From assembly GCA_009787675.1 (NCBI GenBank), contig WQSU01000107.1, positions 1 through 8,260 of the forward strand: a stretch of DNA of 8,260 nt. The letters are read 5' to 3'. The notes beneath the pieces are model-generated. The model made no database searches. It was given only the letters and a program-made list of their open reading frames with translations, and was not told the origin of the DNA. Of the stretch, positions 1-6,165 are shown piece after piece. Within the stretch, counting starts at the first letter, position 1, and each line of letters begins with the position of its first letter. A program made the position numbers and the translations under genes. The stretch comes from Lentimicrobiaceae bacterium (GTDB lineage Bacteria; Bacteroidota; Bacteroidia; Bacteroidales; WCHB1-69).

Positions 1-1
1 T

Positions 2-895
2 ATTTCCGGCAGAATTTATACTTGTTTCGGTGGCGCCAAAGATCAGATAAACGATTCGGAATATATAACCTCTTCGGGTTTTATTACATATAATAATGCC
101 AAAAAAGCCTTTCAAGCAGCCAGTTTAGAAAAACTTAAAAACCCTCAAATCCCCGGAAATATTATATCGCTTTATAACAATGATTGTATCTCCATTGGTG
201 AAGGCGCCATAGATATAGGCGCCAAATTGGGACGTGTTGACTTTAATACGCATGGACAAGTGATCAATTATATGCGCATTGATTCGGCTGTGATACGCCT
301 TACTACTGCTATTGATTTCTTCTTTAACGATGAGGCAATGAAAATTATGAATGGCTATTTTACAAATCTTAAAGATGTACAATACGTGTATCCTGATGAA
401 GACAGGAACTTTACTCAATCTTTAATCAATTTAATGGGGCAGGAAGATTATGATAAATATAAAAAAGAGATATTCTCGGGAATACAATTAGAAAAATTGC
501 CTGAAAAATTGAATGTAAAATTTCTATTTTCAACATTGAATTTTATGTGGTCGCCGGAAAACATTGCGTTTGAGTCGCAAAAAAATCTTCCTTTAATTTT
601 TTCAGGTGGAAGAAACATTTATAAGGAGATTCCAGGAAGAATAGTGATTGAGAAGAAAGGTTCTAAAAACACTTTGTATATCTATTTTGAGTTAAAAAAA
701 GATTTTTTCTTTTTCCAGTTTGAAAACAATAGCTTATCTGCAATTTCTTCGGATGCGAATTTTAACAATACCATCATTAATGCCAAAGCAAAAGCGAAAT
801 CTCTCAGTAGCAAAGGCGGGAAACCTGCATTTGCATATAAATTAGGTAACAAGGGGCAAAAAACAAGGTTTGTGAAGAAGTATTTTTTTGACTGA
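2..895 (+). CDS. Unrecognised large protein, C-terminal part (5' end outside the window)
   Basis: The reading frame is open from the second base of the window to the TGA at 893-895, giving about 297 residues with no start codon needed, so the gene begins to the left of the window. A TTG at 227 is only an internal leucine codon. I do not recognise the family. What can be seen: no transmembrane segment, a Gly-rich pattern of the type GEGAIDIGAKLGRVDFNTHG (about residues 68-87 of the visible part) resembling a repeating beta-strand fold, a central charged and aromatic region, and a very basic Lys/Gly/Ser-rich tail ending KTRFVKKYFFD. The C-terminus is probably complete because the neighbouring convergent gene ends one base beyond. 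It could be the end of one of the long, poorly characterised envelope-associated proteins of Bacteroidota, but that is inference only. Real coding sequence is very likely; the function is unknown. Confidence 0.75.
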   Translation: MSGRIYTCFGGAKDQINDSEYITSSGFITYNNAKKAFQAASLEKLKNPQIPGNIISLYNNDCISIGEGAIDIGAKLGRVDFNTHGQVINYMRIDSAVIRLTTAIDFFFNDEAMKIMNGYFTNLKDVQYVYPDEDRNFTQSLINLMGQEDYDKYKKEIFSGIQLEKLPEKLNVKFLFSTLNFMWSPENIAFESQKNLPLIFSGGRNIYKEIPGRIVIEKKGSKNTLYIYFELKKDFFFFQFENNSLSAISSDANFNNTIINAKAKAKSLSSKGGKPAFAYKLGNKGQKTRFVKKYFFD

Positions 896-896
896 G

Positions 897-1559
897 TTAA
901 TGCTTCAATCCCTCAATAATCCCATAAAACACTACACCTGCAATTCCCGCAAACAGCAATCCCCAAATTAACGCCGGAACACCCGTAATTTTCTTCAACA
1001 AAGTGGCATCCCCTGCGCTATCTTTCTGTTTTATAGATAAAAACAATACTATTAACGCTGAAAACAGCGCATCTACCGCGATAAAGACGGCATACAAGAG
1101 CGCTGCTATTTGAATATATTTTTCATTATTCAAATAGATGAGATAACCATTCAGGGTGCAAAAAGCGATCATCCATATTGCTCCGTAAATATTTCGTATC
1201 CAAAGCAATAACATAAATATAAAAAGTATAGAAATAGCAATAATAAACCCCTTATCGTATCCAAATGATAACAAATAGAATATAAAATAAGAAACGAGCG
1301 ATGAAAAGGGGTATCCTATTAAGGCGACTAAAAAACCTCCGAATTTTGTTTTGGTAGAAGTGGTGGTAACTCCGGAAGCATCATTAAAAAGCTCAATTTT
1401 TTTGACGCTACCTTCCAGAATCAACGCCATTAAAGCGTGTCCCAATTCGTGTATTGCCGTGTTTATGAGGTTGAACCACTTCCCAATAACAGGAATGCGG
1501 GGCAACACCAAGGCGAGCCCCGCAAACCAATAAATTAAAGGAATACTTAAAAAAGTCAA
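897..1559 (-). CDS. M50B-like membrane zinc metalloprotease
   Basis: 220-residue polytopic membrane protein of the peptidase M50B-like family (site-2-protease relatives, which cut within or next to the membrane; the substrate cannot be told here). The zinc motif HELGH is at residues 37-41, preceded by a hydrophobic segment (1-20) and the typical N-x-x-N-T-A-I lead-in. A later SAGDATLLKKITGVPALIW block (181-199) matches the conserved D-A/L/T-x-V-P-x-x-W pattern I associate with this family, and D184 may be the third metal ligand. Further hydrophobic segments lie near 75-98, 104-120, 126-142, 150-176 and 196-215. The start is TTG at 1557-1559: an in-frame TAA (stop of the upstream gene) lies one codon before it, and the first internal ATG falls after HELGH, so only TTG gives an intact protease. 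No Shine-Dalgarno is present; expression probably depends on reinitiation after the upstream gene. Confidence 0.8.
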   Translation of the reverse strand: MTFLSIPLIYWFAGLALVLPRIPVIGKWFNLINTAIHELGHALMALILEGSVKKIELFNDASGVTTTSTKTKFGGFLVALIGYPFSSLVSYFIFYLLSFGYDKGFIIAISILFIFMLLLWIRNIYGAIWMIAFCTLNGYLIYLNNEKYIQIAALLYAVFIAVDALFSALIVLFLSIKQKDSAGDATLLKKITGVPALIWGLLFAGIAGVVFYGIIEGLKH

Positions 1560-1562
1560 TGC

Positions 1563-2912
1563 TTATTTCTTAAGATTGTGTTTTTTAACAAATTCGTCCA
1601 ATACTTCTTCTAAAGTTGGTTTTCCAATTTCTTGTAATTCGTAACCTACTTTTACTACCGGTTGGTTAATTTTGCAGAAACGCGGAAGATCAATAGGGGT
1701 ACCAATTACCACTGCATCGCAAGGCGTGTTGGCAATTGTTTTTTCCAGGTCTTTCATTTGTGCATCGCCGTAGCCCATAGCCGGAAGTAGCACGCCGATT
1801 TCGGGATAAGTAGCGAAAGTATCTTTTAATGAACCTACGGTAAATGGTCTTGGGTCAATCAAATCGGATGCACCATATTTCATGGCGGCAACAGTACCTG
1901 CGCCAATTTTCATTTCACCGTGTGTTAATGTTGGACCATCTTCTACTACCAATACGCGTTTTCCTTTGATAAGTTCAGGTTTGTCAACCGTTAAAATAGA
2001 AGCAGCGTCAATAATTTTTGCTTTCGGGTTGATTTTTGCCAAGTTTTGACGTACTTTATTGATGTTTTCCAAAGAAGCAGAGTCTATCTTGTTGATAACA
2101 ATAACGTCAGCCATGCGAGCAACTACTTCACCAGGATAGTAGCTTACTTCTGCGCCGGGACGCAATGGGTCGGCAACACCAACAAATAAATCAGGAAGGA
2201 AGAATGGGAAGTCGTTGTTTCCGCCGTCCCAAAGCACGATGTCGCAACCATCAGGATCTTTTTCAGCTTCGCGAAGAATAGCTTCATAATCTACACCTGC
2301 ATAAATTACATTTCTTTTTGTAACTACGTGTGGTTCATATTCTTCCATTTCTTCAATAGTGCAGTTGTGTTTTTTTAAGTCTTCCACACAAGCAAAGCGT
2401 TGCACTTTTTGTTTGTTCAAATCGGGATCGTAAGGCATGGGGTGACGCACAGCCACTACTTTTAAACCCATTGCCACCAAATATTCTATGATTTTGCGGG
2501 AAGTTTGCGATTTTCCGCAGCCTGTACGGGTAGCGCCAACGGCAATCACCGGTTTTGTTGATTTGATCTGGGTGTCTTTTGGTCCCATTAAAACGAAATT
2601 AGCGCCTGCAGCATTTACAATAGCGCTGATATTCATTACGTAGTTGTAAGGTTTGTCGCTGTAAGCGAAAACACATTCATCCACTTTAAATTTTTTAATC
2701 AATTCCGGAAGTTCAGATTCTTTGTAAATGGGAATACCGCTTGGGTATAAATCTTCTCCGGCTAATTCTTTTGGATAAGGTCTTCCGTCAATTCCGGGGA
2801 TTTGTTCAGCGGTGAAAGCCACTACATTGTAGTTTGCATTGTGGCGGAAGTAGGTGTTAAAGTTGTGAAAGTCGCGCCCTGCCGCGCCGATGATAATGAC
2901 ATTTTTTTTCAT
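1563..2912 (-). CDS. Cyclic 2,3-diphosphoglycerate synthase-like P-loop protein (COG2403)
   Basis: 449 residues, full length for the COG2403 family. The N-terminal third (about 1-115) begins with a Rossmann-like VIIIGAAGRDFHNFN and precedes a P-loop domain: Walker A GATRTGCGKS (126-135), followed by KVVAVRHPMPYDPDL (151-165), WDGGNNDFPFFLPDL (228-242), DPLRPGAE-x-x-YYPGE (248-262) and a G4-like NKID (274-277). A C-terminal region with GIPIDLP-like VIGTPIDLPR (402-411) closes the protein. In methanogenic archaea a member of this family makes cyclic 2,3-diphosphoglycerate from 2,3-diphosphoglycerate and ATP; bacterial members carry the same name by homology, and their reaction in Bacteroidota is not established to my knowledge. 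It is a soluble cytoplasmic protein by sequence. The ATG start at 2910-2912 has no Shine-Dalgarno; a TATATTTG element lies about 60 nt upstream. It is the first gene of a pair with the M50B-like protease. Family assignment is firm, substrate uncertain. Confidence 0.88.
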   Translation of the reverse strand: MKKNVIIIGAAGRDFHNFNTYFRHNANYNVVAFTAEQIPGIDGRPYPKELAGEDLYPSGIPIYKESELPELIKKFKVDECVFAYSDKPYNYVMNISAIVNAAGANFVLMGPKDTQIKSTKPVIAVGATRTGCGKSQTSRKIIEYLVAMGLKVVAVRHPMPYDPDLNKQKVQRFACVEDLKKHNCTIEEMEEYEPHVVTKRNVIYAGVDYEAILREAEKDPDGCDIVLWDGGNNDFPFFLPDLFVGVADPLRPGAEVSYYPGEVVARMADVIVINKIDSASLENINKVRQNLAKINPKAKIIDAASILTVDKPELIKGKRVLVVEDGPTLTHGEMKIGAGTVAAMKYGASDLIDPRPFTVGSLKDTFATYPEIGVLLPAMGYGDAQMKDLEKTIANTPCDAVVIGTPIDLPRFCKINQPVVKVGYELQEIGKPTLEEVLDEFVKKHNLKK

Positions 2913-2968
2913 AATGTTCTGATTTTTAAAATTATATATTAAGGAATAGTGATTTTTTTATAAGTGCG

Positions 2969-2976
2969 CAAATATA
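2969..2976 (-). promoter_or_regulatory. Candidate -7 promoter element for the cDPGS-like/M50B unit
   Basis: On the - strand the sequence reads TATATTTGCGC, an exact match to the Bacteroidota -7 consensus TAnnTTTG, located so that the leader of the cDPGS-like mRNA would be about 50 nt. No good TTG/TTTG -33 element sits at the usual 17-23 bp spacing (the nearest TTTG is only 11 bp away), so this is a partial match in AT-rich DNA. Confidence 0.42.
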
Positions 2977-3076
2977 GAATTTTTATCCAAACTTTGATCT
3001 AATACTGTCTCTATTTATTCTCCCTCAATTATTAAGTTGTTTAAAGGAATAACCTCTTTGGCAAACTTCTTTTCTG

Positions 3077-3105
3077 TTGTTCATTATTAAAAAAACATAT
3101 TTTTG
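3077..3105 (+). promoter_or_regulatory. Candidate Bacteroidota promoter for lptC
   Basis: TTG at 3077-3079, an 18-bp spacer, then TATTTTTG at 3098-3105, which fits the TTG/TAnnTTTG architecture. Transcription would begin near 3110. If real, it excludes the TTG at 3103 as the lptC start because that codon lies inside the -7 element. Confidence 0.45.
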
Positions 3106-3120
3106 CCAAATTTTTCTACC

Positions 3121-3678
3121 TTGTATCCTATAAAACAAACAGTTCCTATTTTTTATTATCTTGCATTGTTATTGTGCATGGCTTCCTGCAGTTCCAAATC
3201 AAAAACCGTAACCGTTTTAGAATATGAGGGGAAATTTCCTGATGAATCGGCGCGAAATATTGAGATTACTATGAGCGAAAATGGAGAGATCACTTTTACA
3301 TTATATGCGCCTTTGATGAACAAATATTTTGGCGATAATCCCTATTACGATTTTCCGGAAGGCATTAAGGTCTCTTCTTATACAAACGGAGAAAAACATT
3401 CAGTGCTTACGGCAGATTATGCTATAAGCGAGGAACTTACACAACGAATGGAAGCACATCAGCATGTAGTGATTGTGGACTTGGTTAAGCAGGAATCTAT
3501 TCTTACTGAAAAAATTATCTGGGATCAAAAGAATAAACGAATTTATTCTGACGTTGAAATTACTCAGATTAAAGCAGATGGTACCACTAATACAGGAGAG
3601 GGCTTTGAATCGGATGAAAAATTTACGAAATACACCATACGCAAACCGCGTGGAGAAATATTAGCAGAAGAGTTGTAA
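3121..3678 (+). CDS. lptC: LptC, LPS export ABC transporter periplasmic lipoprotein
   Basis: LptC family protein: it passes lipopolysaccharide from the inner-membrane LptB2FG transporter to the periplasmic bridge. Recognised from the family's C-terminal block: F-P-D-E-S-A-R-N-I-E near the mature N-terminus, then YDFPEGIKV, LTADYAI, WDQKNKRIYSD (134-144), GEGFESDEKF and a terminal YTIRKPRGEI. The N-terminus is a lipoprotein signal: K5, hydrophobic 8-18, lipobox M-A-S-C with C23 as the lipidated residue. So the anchor is a lipid rather than the single helix of E. coli LptC. The start is uncertain: the frame opens at 3091 and has no ATG before 3178, which would remove the signal peptide. TTG 3103 (six residues longer) and TTG 3121 both keep it; I chose 3121 because 3103 overlaps a promoter-like TATTTTTG. 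It is monocistronic here, and its stop is 4 nt from the convergent pepT stop. Confidence 0.87.
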   Translation: MYPIKQTVPIFYYLALLLCMASCSSKSKTVTVLEYEGKFPDESARNIEITMSENGEITFTLYAPLMNKYFGDNPYYDFPEGIKVSSYTNGEKHSVLTADYAISEELTQRMEAHQHVVIVDLVKQESILTEKIIWDQKNKRIYSDVEITQIKADGTTNTGEGFESDEKFTKYTIRKPRGEILAEEL

Positions 3679-3682
3679 TATA

Positions 3683-4897
3683 TTAAATCTTTGCAATATT
3701 TACAATCACTTGCACTGCTTTCTCCATAGATTCTACCGGAATAAATTCATATTTTCCGTGAAAATTATGTCCACCGGCAAAAATGTTAGGGCAGGGGAGA
3801 CCTTTGAAAGAAAGGTTTGCGCCATCGGTACCACCTCGAATGGGTTTTACGATCGGCGTTACATTGGCAGCCATCATCGCTTTTATGGCACGTTCTACCA
3901 CATAAAACACAGGCTCTACCATTTCACGCATATTTTTATATTGCTCTTTTATTTCACACTTCACCCTGCCTGTTCCATGTTTTTCATTCAAAAAATCAGT
4001 GATTTTGTGTATAAATTCCTTTTTTTGTTCAAAAAGGTGTTTGTCATGGTCTCGAATAATGTAATTCAATTTGCTGTTTTCTACAGTGCCTTCCATTTTT
4101 GTTAACAGGTAAAACCCTTCATAATCATCTGTATATTGTGGACGTTGAAATTCAGGAAGCAATGCGTTAAATTCCATGGCAATGAGTTGCGAATTGACCA
4201 TTTTGTTTTTGGCATATCCGGGGTGCACGTTTCTCCCCTGAATAGTAATAGTAGCGCCTGCGGCGTTAAAGTTTTCATATTCCAATTCGCCCAGCATGCC
4301 GCCGTCGAGTGTGTAAGCAAAGTCGCAGCCAAATTTGGCAACATCAAAGTGGAGTACACCTTTTCCAATCTCTTCATCGGGAGTGAAAGCCACTCTGATT
4401 TTGCCATGCTTAATTTCAGAATGTTGAATAAAATATTCAAGAGCACATATAATTTCGGCGATGCCGGCTTTGTCGTCTGCACCCAATAATGTTTTACCAT
4501 CGGTAGTTAAAAGTGTTTGCCCTACATAGTTTTCCAACTCAGGAAAATCGTTTGGAGACAATATGGTTTGTGTTGTTGCATCCAACACAATATCATTCCC
4601 ATCATAATTTTCAATGATATTTGGTGTGTTAATGCCGGGCATATCGGGGGCAGTATCAAAATGTGCAATAAACCCAATTACGGGTGTTTTTTCTGCACAA
4701 TTCGCCGGCAAAGTGGCAGTAACATAGCCAAACTGATCTTTTTCTACTTCTTTTAAGCCTAAAAGTCTTAGTTCTTCAACCAAAAAATCTCCAAAAACAA
4801 GCTGTTCGTTTGTACTGGGGTATGTTTCAGAAGCCTCATTAGAAGTGGTTGGAAACGAAATATACTTTGAAAAGCGGGTGATTAAATTTTGTTTCAT
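3683..4897 (-). CDS. pepT: Peptidase T (tripeptide aminopeptidase)
   Basis: 404 residues, close to the ~408 of E. coli PepT, M20 (M20B) family. It is a cytoplasmic di-zinc aminopeptidase that removes the N-terminal residue of tripeptides, a late step in peptide use. All expected active-site elements are visible: H79-F-D81 (AHFDTAPD; metal ligand and catalytic Asp), D141 in LLGADDKAG (bridging ligand), E175/E176 in FTPDEEIGKG (catalytic Glu and ligand), D198 in TLDGG, and H380 in GGHNFHGKYEF. The dimerisation (lid) domain lies between, with NVHPGYAKNKM (223-233) typical of PepT. The ATG start at 4895-4897 leaves a normal N-terminus (MKQNLITRFSKYISFPTTS). No Shine-Dalgarno and no convincing promoter are visible in the 201 bp upstream. 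It is convergent with lptC (4 nt between stops). No anomalies; high confidence. Confidence 0.97.
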   Translation of the reverse strand: MKQNLITRFSKYISFPTTSNEASETYPSTNEQLVFGDFLVEELRLLGLKEVEKDQFGYVTATLPANCAEKTPVIGFIAHFDTAPDMPGINTPNIIENYDGNDIVLDATTQTILSPNDFPELENYVGQTLLTTDGKTLLGADDKAGIAEIICALEYFIQHSEIKHGKIRVAFTPDEEIGKGVLHFDVAKFGCDFAYTLDGGMLGELEYENFNAAGATITIQGRNVHPGYAKNKMVNSQLIAMEFNALLPEFQRPQYTDDYEGFYLLTKMEGTVENSKLNYIIRDHDKHLFEQKKEFIHKITDFLNEKHGTGRVKCEIKEQYKNMREMVEPVFYVVERAIKAMMAANVTPIVKPIRGGTDGANLSFKGLPCPNIFAGGHNFHGKYEFIPVESMEKAVQVIVNIAKI

Positions 4898-5023
4898 ATT
4901 TATGATGTTTTAGATGGGGCAAAGAAAGGAAATTATTTTAATATTATTGTGAATACACCTTCTCTAAGCAGGGCAAAATCATTAAAATTTCATTTTTTCT
5001 GTAAAAAATAATTTTCAAAATAA

Positions 5024-5058
5024 TAAAGCGTTGCATCTATTTTATTTGCAACGCTTTA
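5024..5058 (-). terminator. Intrinsic terminator of the ABC/GntR operon
   Basis: Perfect 12-bp stem: TAAAGCGTTGCA at 5024-5035 pairs with TGCAACGCTTTA at 5047-5058, with an 11-nt loop. Read on the - strand, the hairpin lies about 40 nt past the GntR stop and is followed by a T-rich tract (TTATTATTTTG), as expected for factor-independent termination. It also isolates this operon from pepT downstream. The flanks are AT-rich on both sides, but no + strand gene ends nearby. Confidence 0.85.
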
Positions 5059-5098
5059 ATTTATTAATGAAAAGATATTTACGGATTTTTATATAAAA

Positions 5099-5443
5099 TT
5101 AAAATCGTTTCTCAATCTCTTTCACCCCAATTCCTAACAACTTCATTGTCTTGATAATCAGTGGCAGTTCCTCTTCAAAAAAGCGTTCTTTTCTAAACTC
5201 GCGGATCTTGTCGGCGGCGTTGGGGGCTATGAAAAAACCAACGCCGCGCTTGTTTACAAGAATCTCTTTGGTTTGCATAAAATCGTAAGCACGAACTACC
5301 GTGTTGGGGTTTACCTCTAACAGTGCGCCTAACTCACGCACCGATGGCGCGCGATCGTCAGGCGCCCATTTGTTGAGCAAAACCTGCTCACACGCCCAAT
5401 CGGCAATCTGCATATAAATAGGTTGTGTTTCTTTAAAATCCAT
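5099..5443 (-). CDS. GntR-family transcriptional regulator, YtrA subfamily
   Basis: 114-residue DNA-binding regulator. The winged helix-turn-helix spans about residues 8-72: PIYMQIADWACEQ, then the recognition part PSVRELGALLEVNPNTVVRAYDFMQ (33-57) and the wing KRGVGFFIA (65-73). The tail is a short helical stretch (76-114) with no ligand-binding domain, which defines the YtrA type; these usually repress a linked ABC transporter operon, often responding to envelope stress or antibiotics. It is the last gene of the operon, one base after the permease stop (TAA-C-ATG), and has a clear GGAGG ribosome-binding site overlapping the permease's final codons, so it is translationally coupled. In many relatives the regulator comes first. 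The effector and operator are unknown. Confidence 0.92.
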   Translation of the reverse strand: MDFKETQPIYMQIADWACEQVLLNKWAPDDRAPSVRELGALLEVNPNTVVRAYDFMQTKEILVNKRGVGFFIAPNAADKIREFRKERFFEEELPLIIKTMKLLGIGVKEIEKRF

Positions 5444-5444
5444 G

Positions 5445-6143
5445 TTAAACCTCCGTTTCTTTTAAGCGTAAATAAGTGAGTGATAAGAAAAATAGTGTAA
5501 TGGCTGATAAAACAATCTCTTTGTAATTACCAATAAATTCATAGTTCAGGTTTATATTATGATCGTTAAAGAGTTCATTTCCAAATGTAAAGTATAATAA
5601 TATTAAATGATATACAGCCAGAATCATTAGAAAACCTAATCCTGTGCCTAATGTTTTCCAAAAAGCATTTTTCTTATAATAGATTGAACCGAAAAGAAGC
5701 GCAGCGAGCGCGGCAGCCCATAACAACACTCCATAAAGTTTATCTAATCCGATGCACCCTATTACGCTAAATCTAAAATCCATACTATATCCCAAAAGCG
5801 GACGAATTAGGTAACGCCCTGTATAGGCGCCTGCAATAGAAAACGCTTGAAACAGGATTGCCAATAAAATGATTAGAGTGGTTGCATAAAGAAACCTTTC
5901 TAATGATGTAACCGGCAAATTAAAGAAATGCGTACAATTGTTTCTTTTTAAAGAAGATTGAAAAAAAGTACCGGCAATCCAAGTTAGAATAAGCCAAGGT
6001 AAGAAAGGCGCTATCTCAGGTTCAGTGTTAGTGGAAAACCCCCAAGCTACCAAAGCAAATGAAATGACACAACAGATGAGCAACATTTTTTTGTTTTCGA
6101 TAAAATATGCTCTAAATAAATGATTTATATTTTTTAAATTCAT
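5445..6143 (-). CDS. ABC transporter permease (six-TM membrane protein)
   Basis: 232-residue integral membrane protein with hydrophobic segments near 20-36, 46-62, 86-106, 137-154, 165-187 and 207-224, the usual layout of a simple ABC-2-like permease partnered with a YtrA-linked ATPase. The FFNLPVTSLERFLYATTL block (73-90) matches the LP-x-S-x-x-E-(K/R)-F-L pattern I associate with Bacteroidota permeases beside GntR regulators; it may contact the ATPase. I chose the ATG at 6141-6143 because GGAGG lies 6 nt upstream. A longer in-frame reading (from 6197) would overlap the upstream gene and bury that site. It presumably forms a homodimer with the ATPase encoded at the head of the operon; the substrate is unknown. 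It sits 22 nt after the TraB-like gene and one base before GntR. It is a short permease without an extracytoplasmic domain, so export or sensing is more likely than import. Confidence 0.8.
   Translation of the reverse strand: MNLKNINHLFRAYFIENKKMLLICCVISFALVAWGFSTNTEPEIAPFLPWLILTWIAGTFFQSSLKRNNCTHFFNLPVTSLERFLYATTLIILLAILFQAFSIAGAYTGRYLIRPLLGYSMDFRFSVIGCIGLDKLYGVLLWAAALAALLFGSIYYKKNAFWKTLGTGLGFLMILAVYHLILLYFTFGNELFNDHNINLNYEFIGNYKEIVLSAITLFFLSLTYLRLKETEV
5450..5454 (-). promoter_or_regulatory. Shine-Dalgarno (GGAGG) of the GntR gene
   Basis: On the - strand GGAGGTTTAACATG places GGAGG 6 nt before the ATG at 5443. It lies within the last codons of the permease gene. Strong anti-16S pairing is uncommon in Bacteroidota, and the other starts in this window lack it. 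Confidence 0.75.
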
Positions 6144-6149
6144 GTTAAA

Positions 6150-6154
6150 CCTCC
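6150..6154 (-). promoter_or_regulatory. Shine-Dalgarno (GGAGG) that fixes the permease start
   Basis: On the - strand AAAAGGAGGTTTAACATG has GGAGG 6 nt before the ATG at 6143. It decides in favour of this start over the longer frame beginning at 6197. Confidence 0.8.
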
Positions 6155-6165
6155 TTTTCTTTTTG

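Larger units (their letters stand above)
5432..6163. repeat. ~32-bp imperfect direct repeat flanking the permease gene
   Basis: The segments 5432-5463 and 6132-6163 are in the same orientation, exactly 700 bp apart, and agree at 29 of 32 positions. A 14-bp core (5441-5454 and 6141-6154) is identical and contains GGAGG, the spacer TTTAAC and the ATG on the - strand. The similarity runs into both the coding starts and the upstream purine-rich leader. The repeat brackets the permease coding sequence exactly: the left copy carries the GntR start, the right copy the permease start. Confidence 0.7.

Noticed and set aside
203..223. GGCGCC-9 nt-GGCGCC hairpin
   Set aside because: It lies inside a coding frame, each arm is itself a palindrome, and there is no T-tract; it reflects Gly-Ala codons.
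125..418. Open frame on the - strand inside the left-edge gene
   Set aside because: It lies wholly within the longer + strand frame that stays open from the window edge; no recognisable motifs.
897..1559. M50B gene as a broken 3' part of the upstream gene
   Set aside because: It has its own complete domain with HELGH and a normal family length, so it is a separate gene with a TTG start rather than debris.
3675..3705. Weak AT-rich inverted repeat at the lptC/pepT convergent junction as a shared terminator
   Set aside because: The arms are imperfect and contain almost only A/T, with no stable stem or U-tract.
3710..4756. Open frames on the + strand and in a second - strand frame across pepT
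   Set aside because: They overlap a complete, motif-perfect pepT gene in other frames and show no family features.
4898..5023. Promoter for pepT
   Set aside because: Only one-mismatch versions of TAnnTTTG are present on the - strand (near 4920 and 4973) and neither has a -33 partner; nothing else is visible in this spacer.
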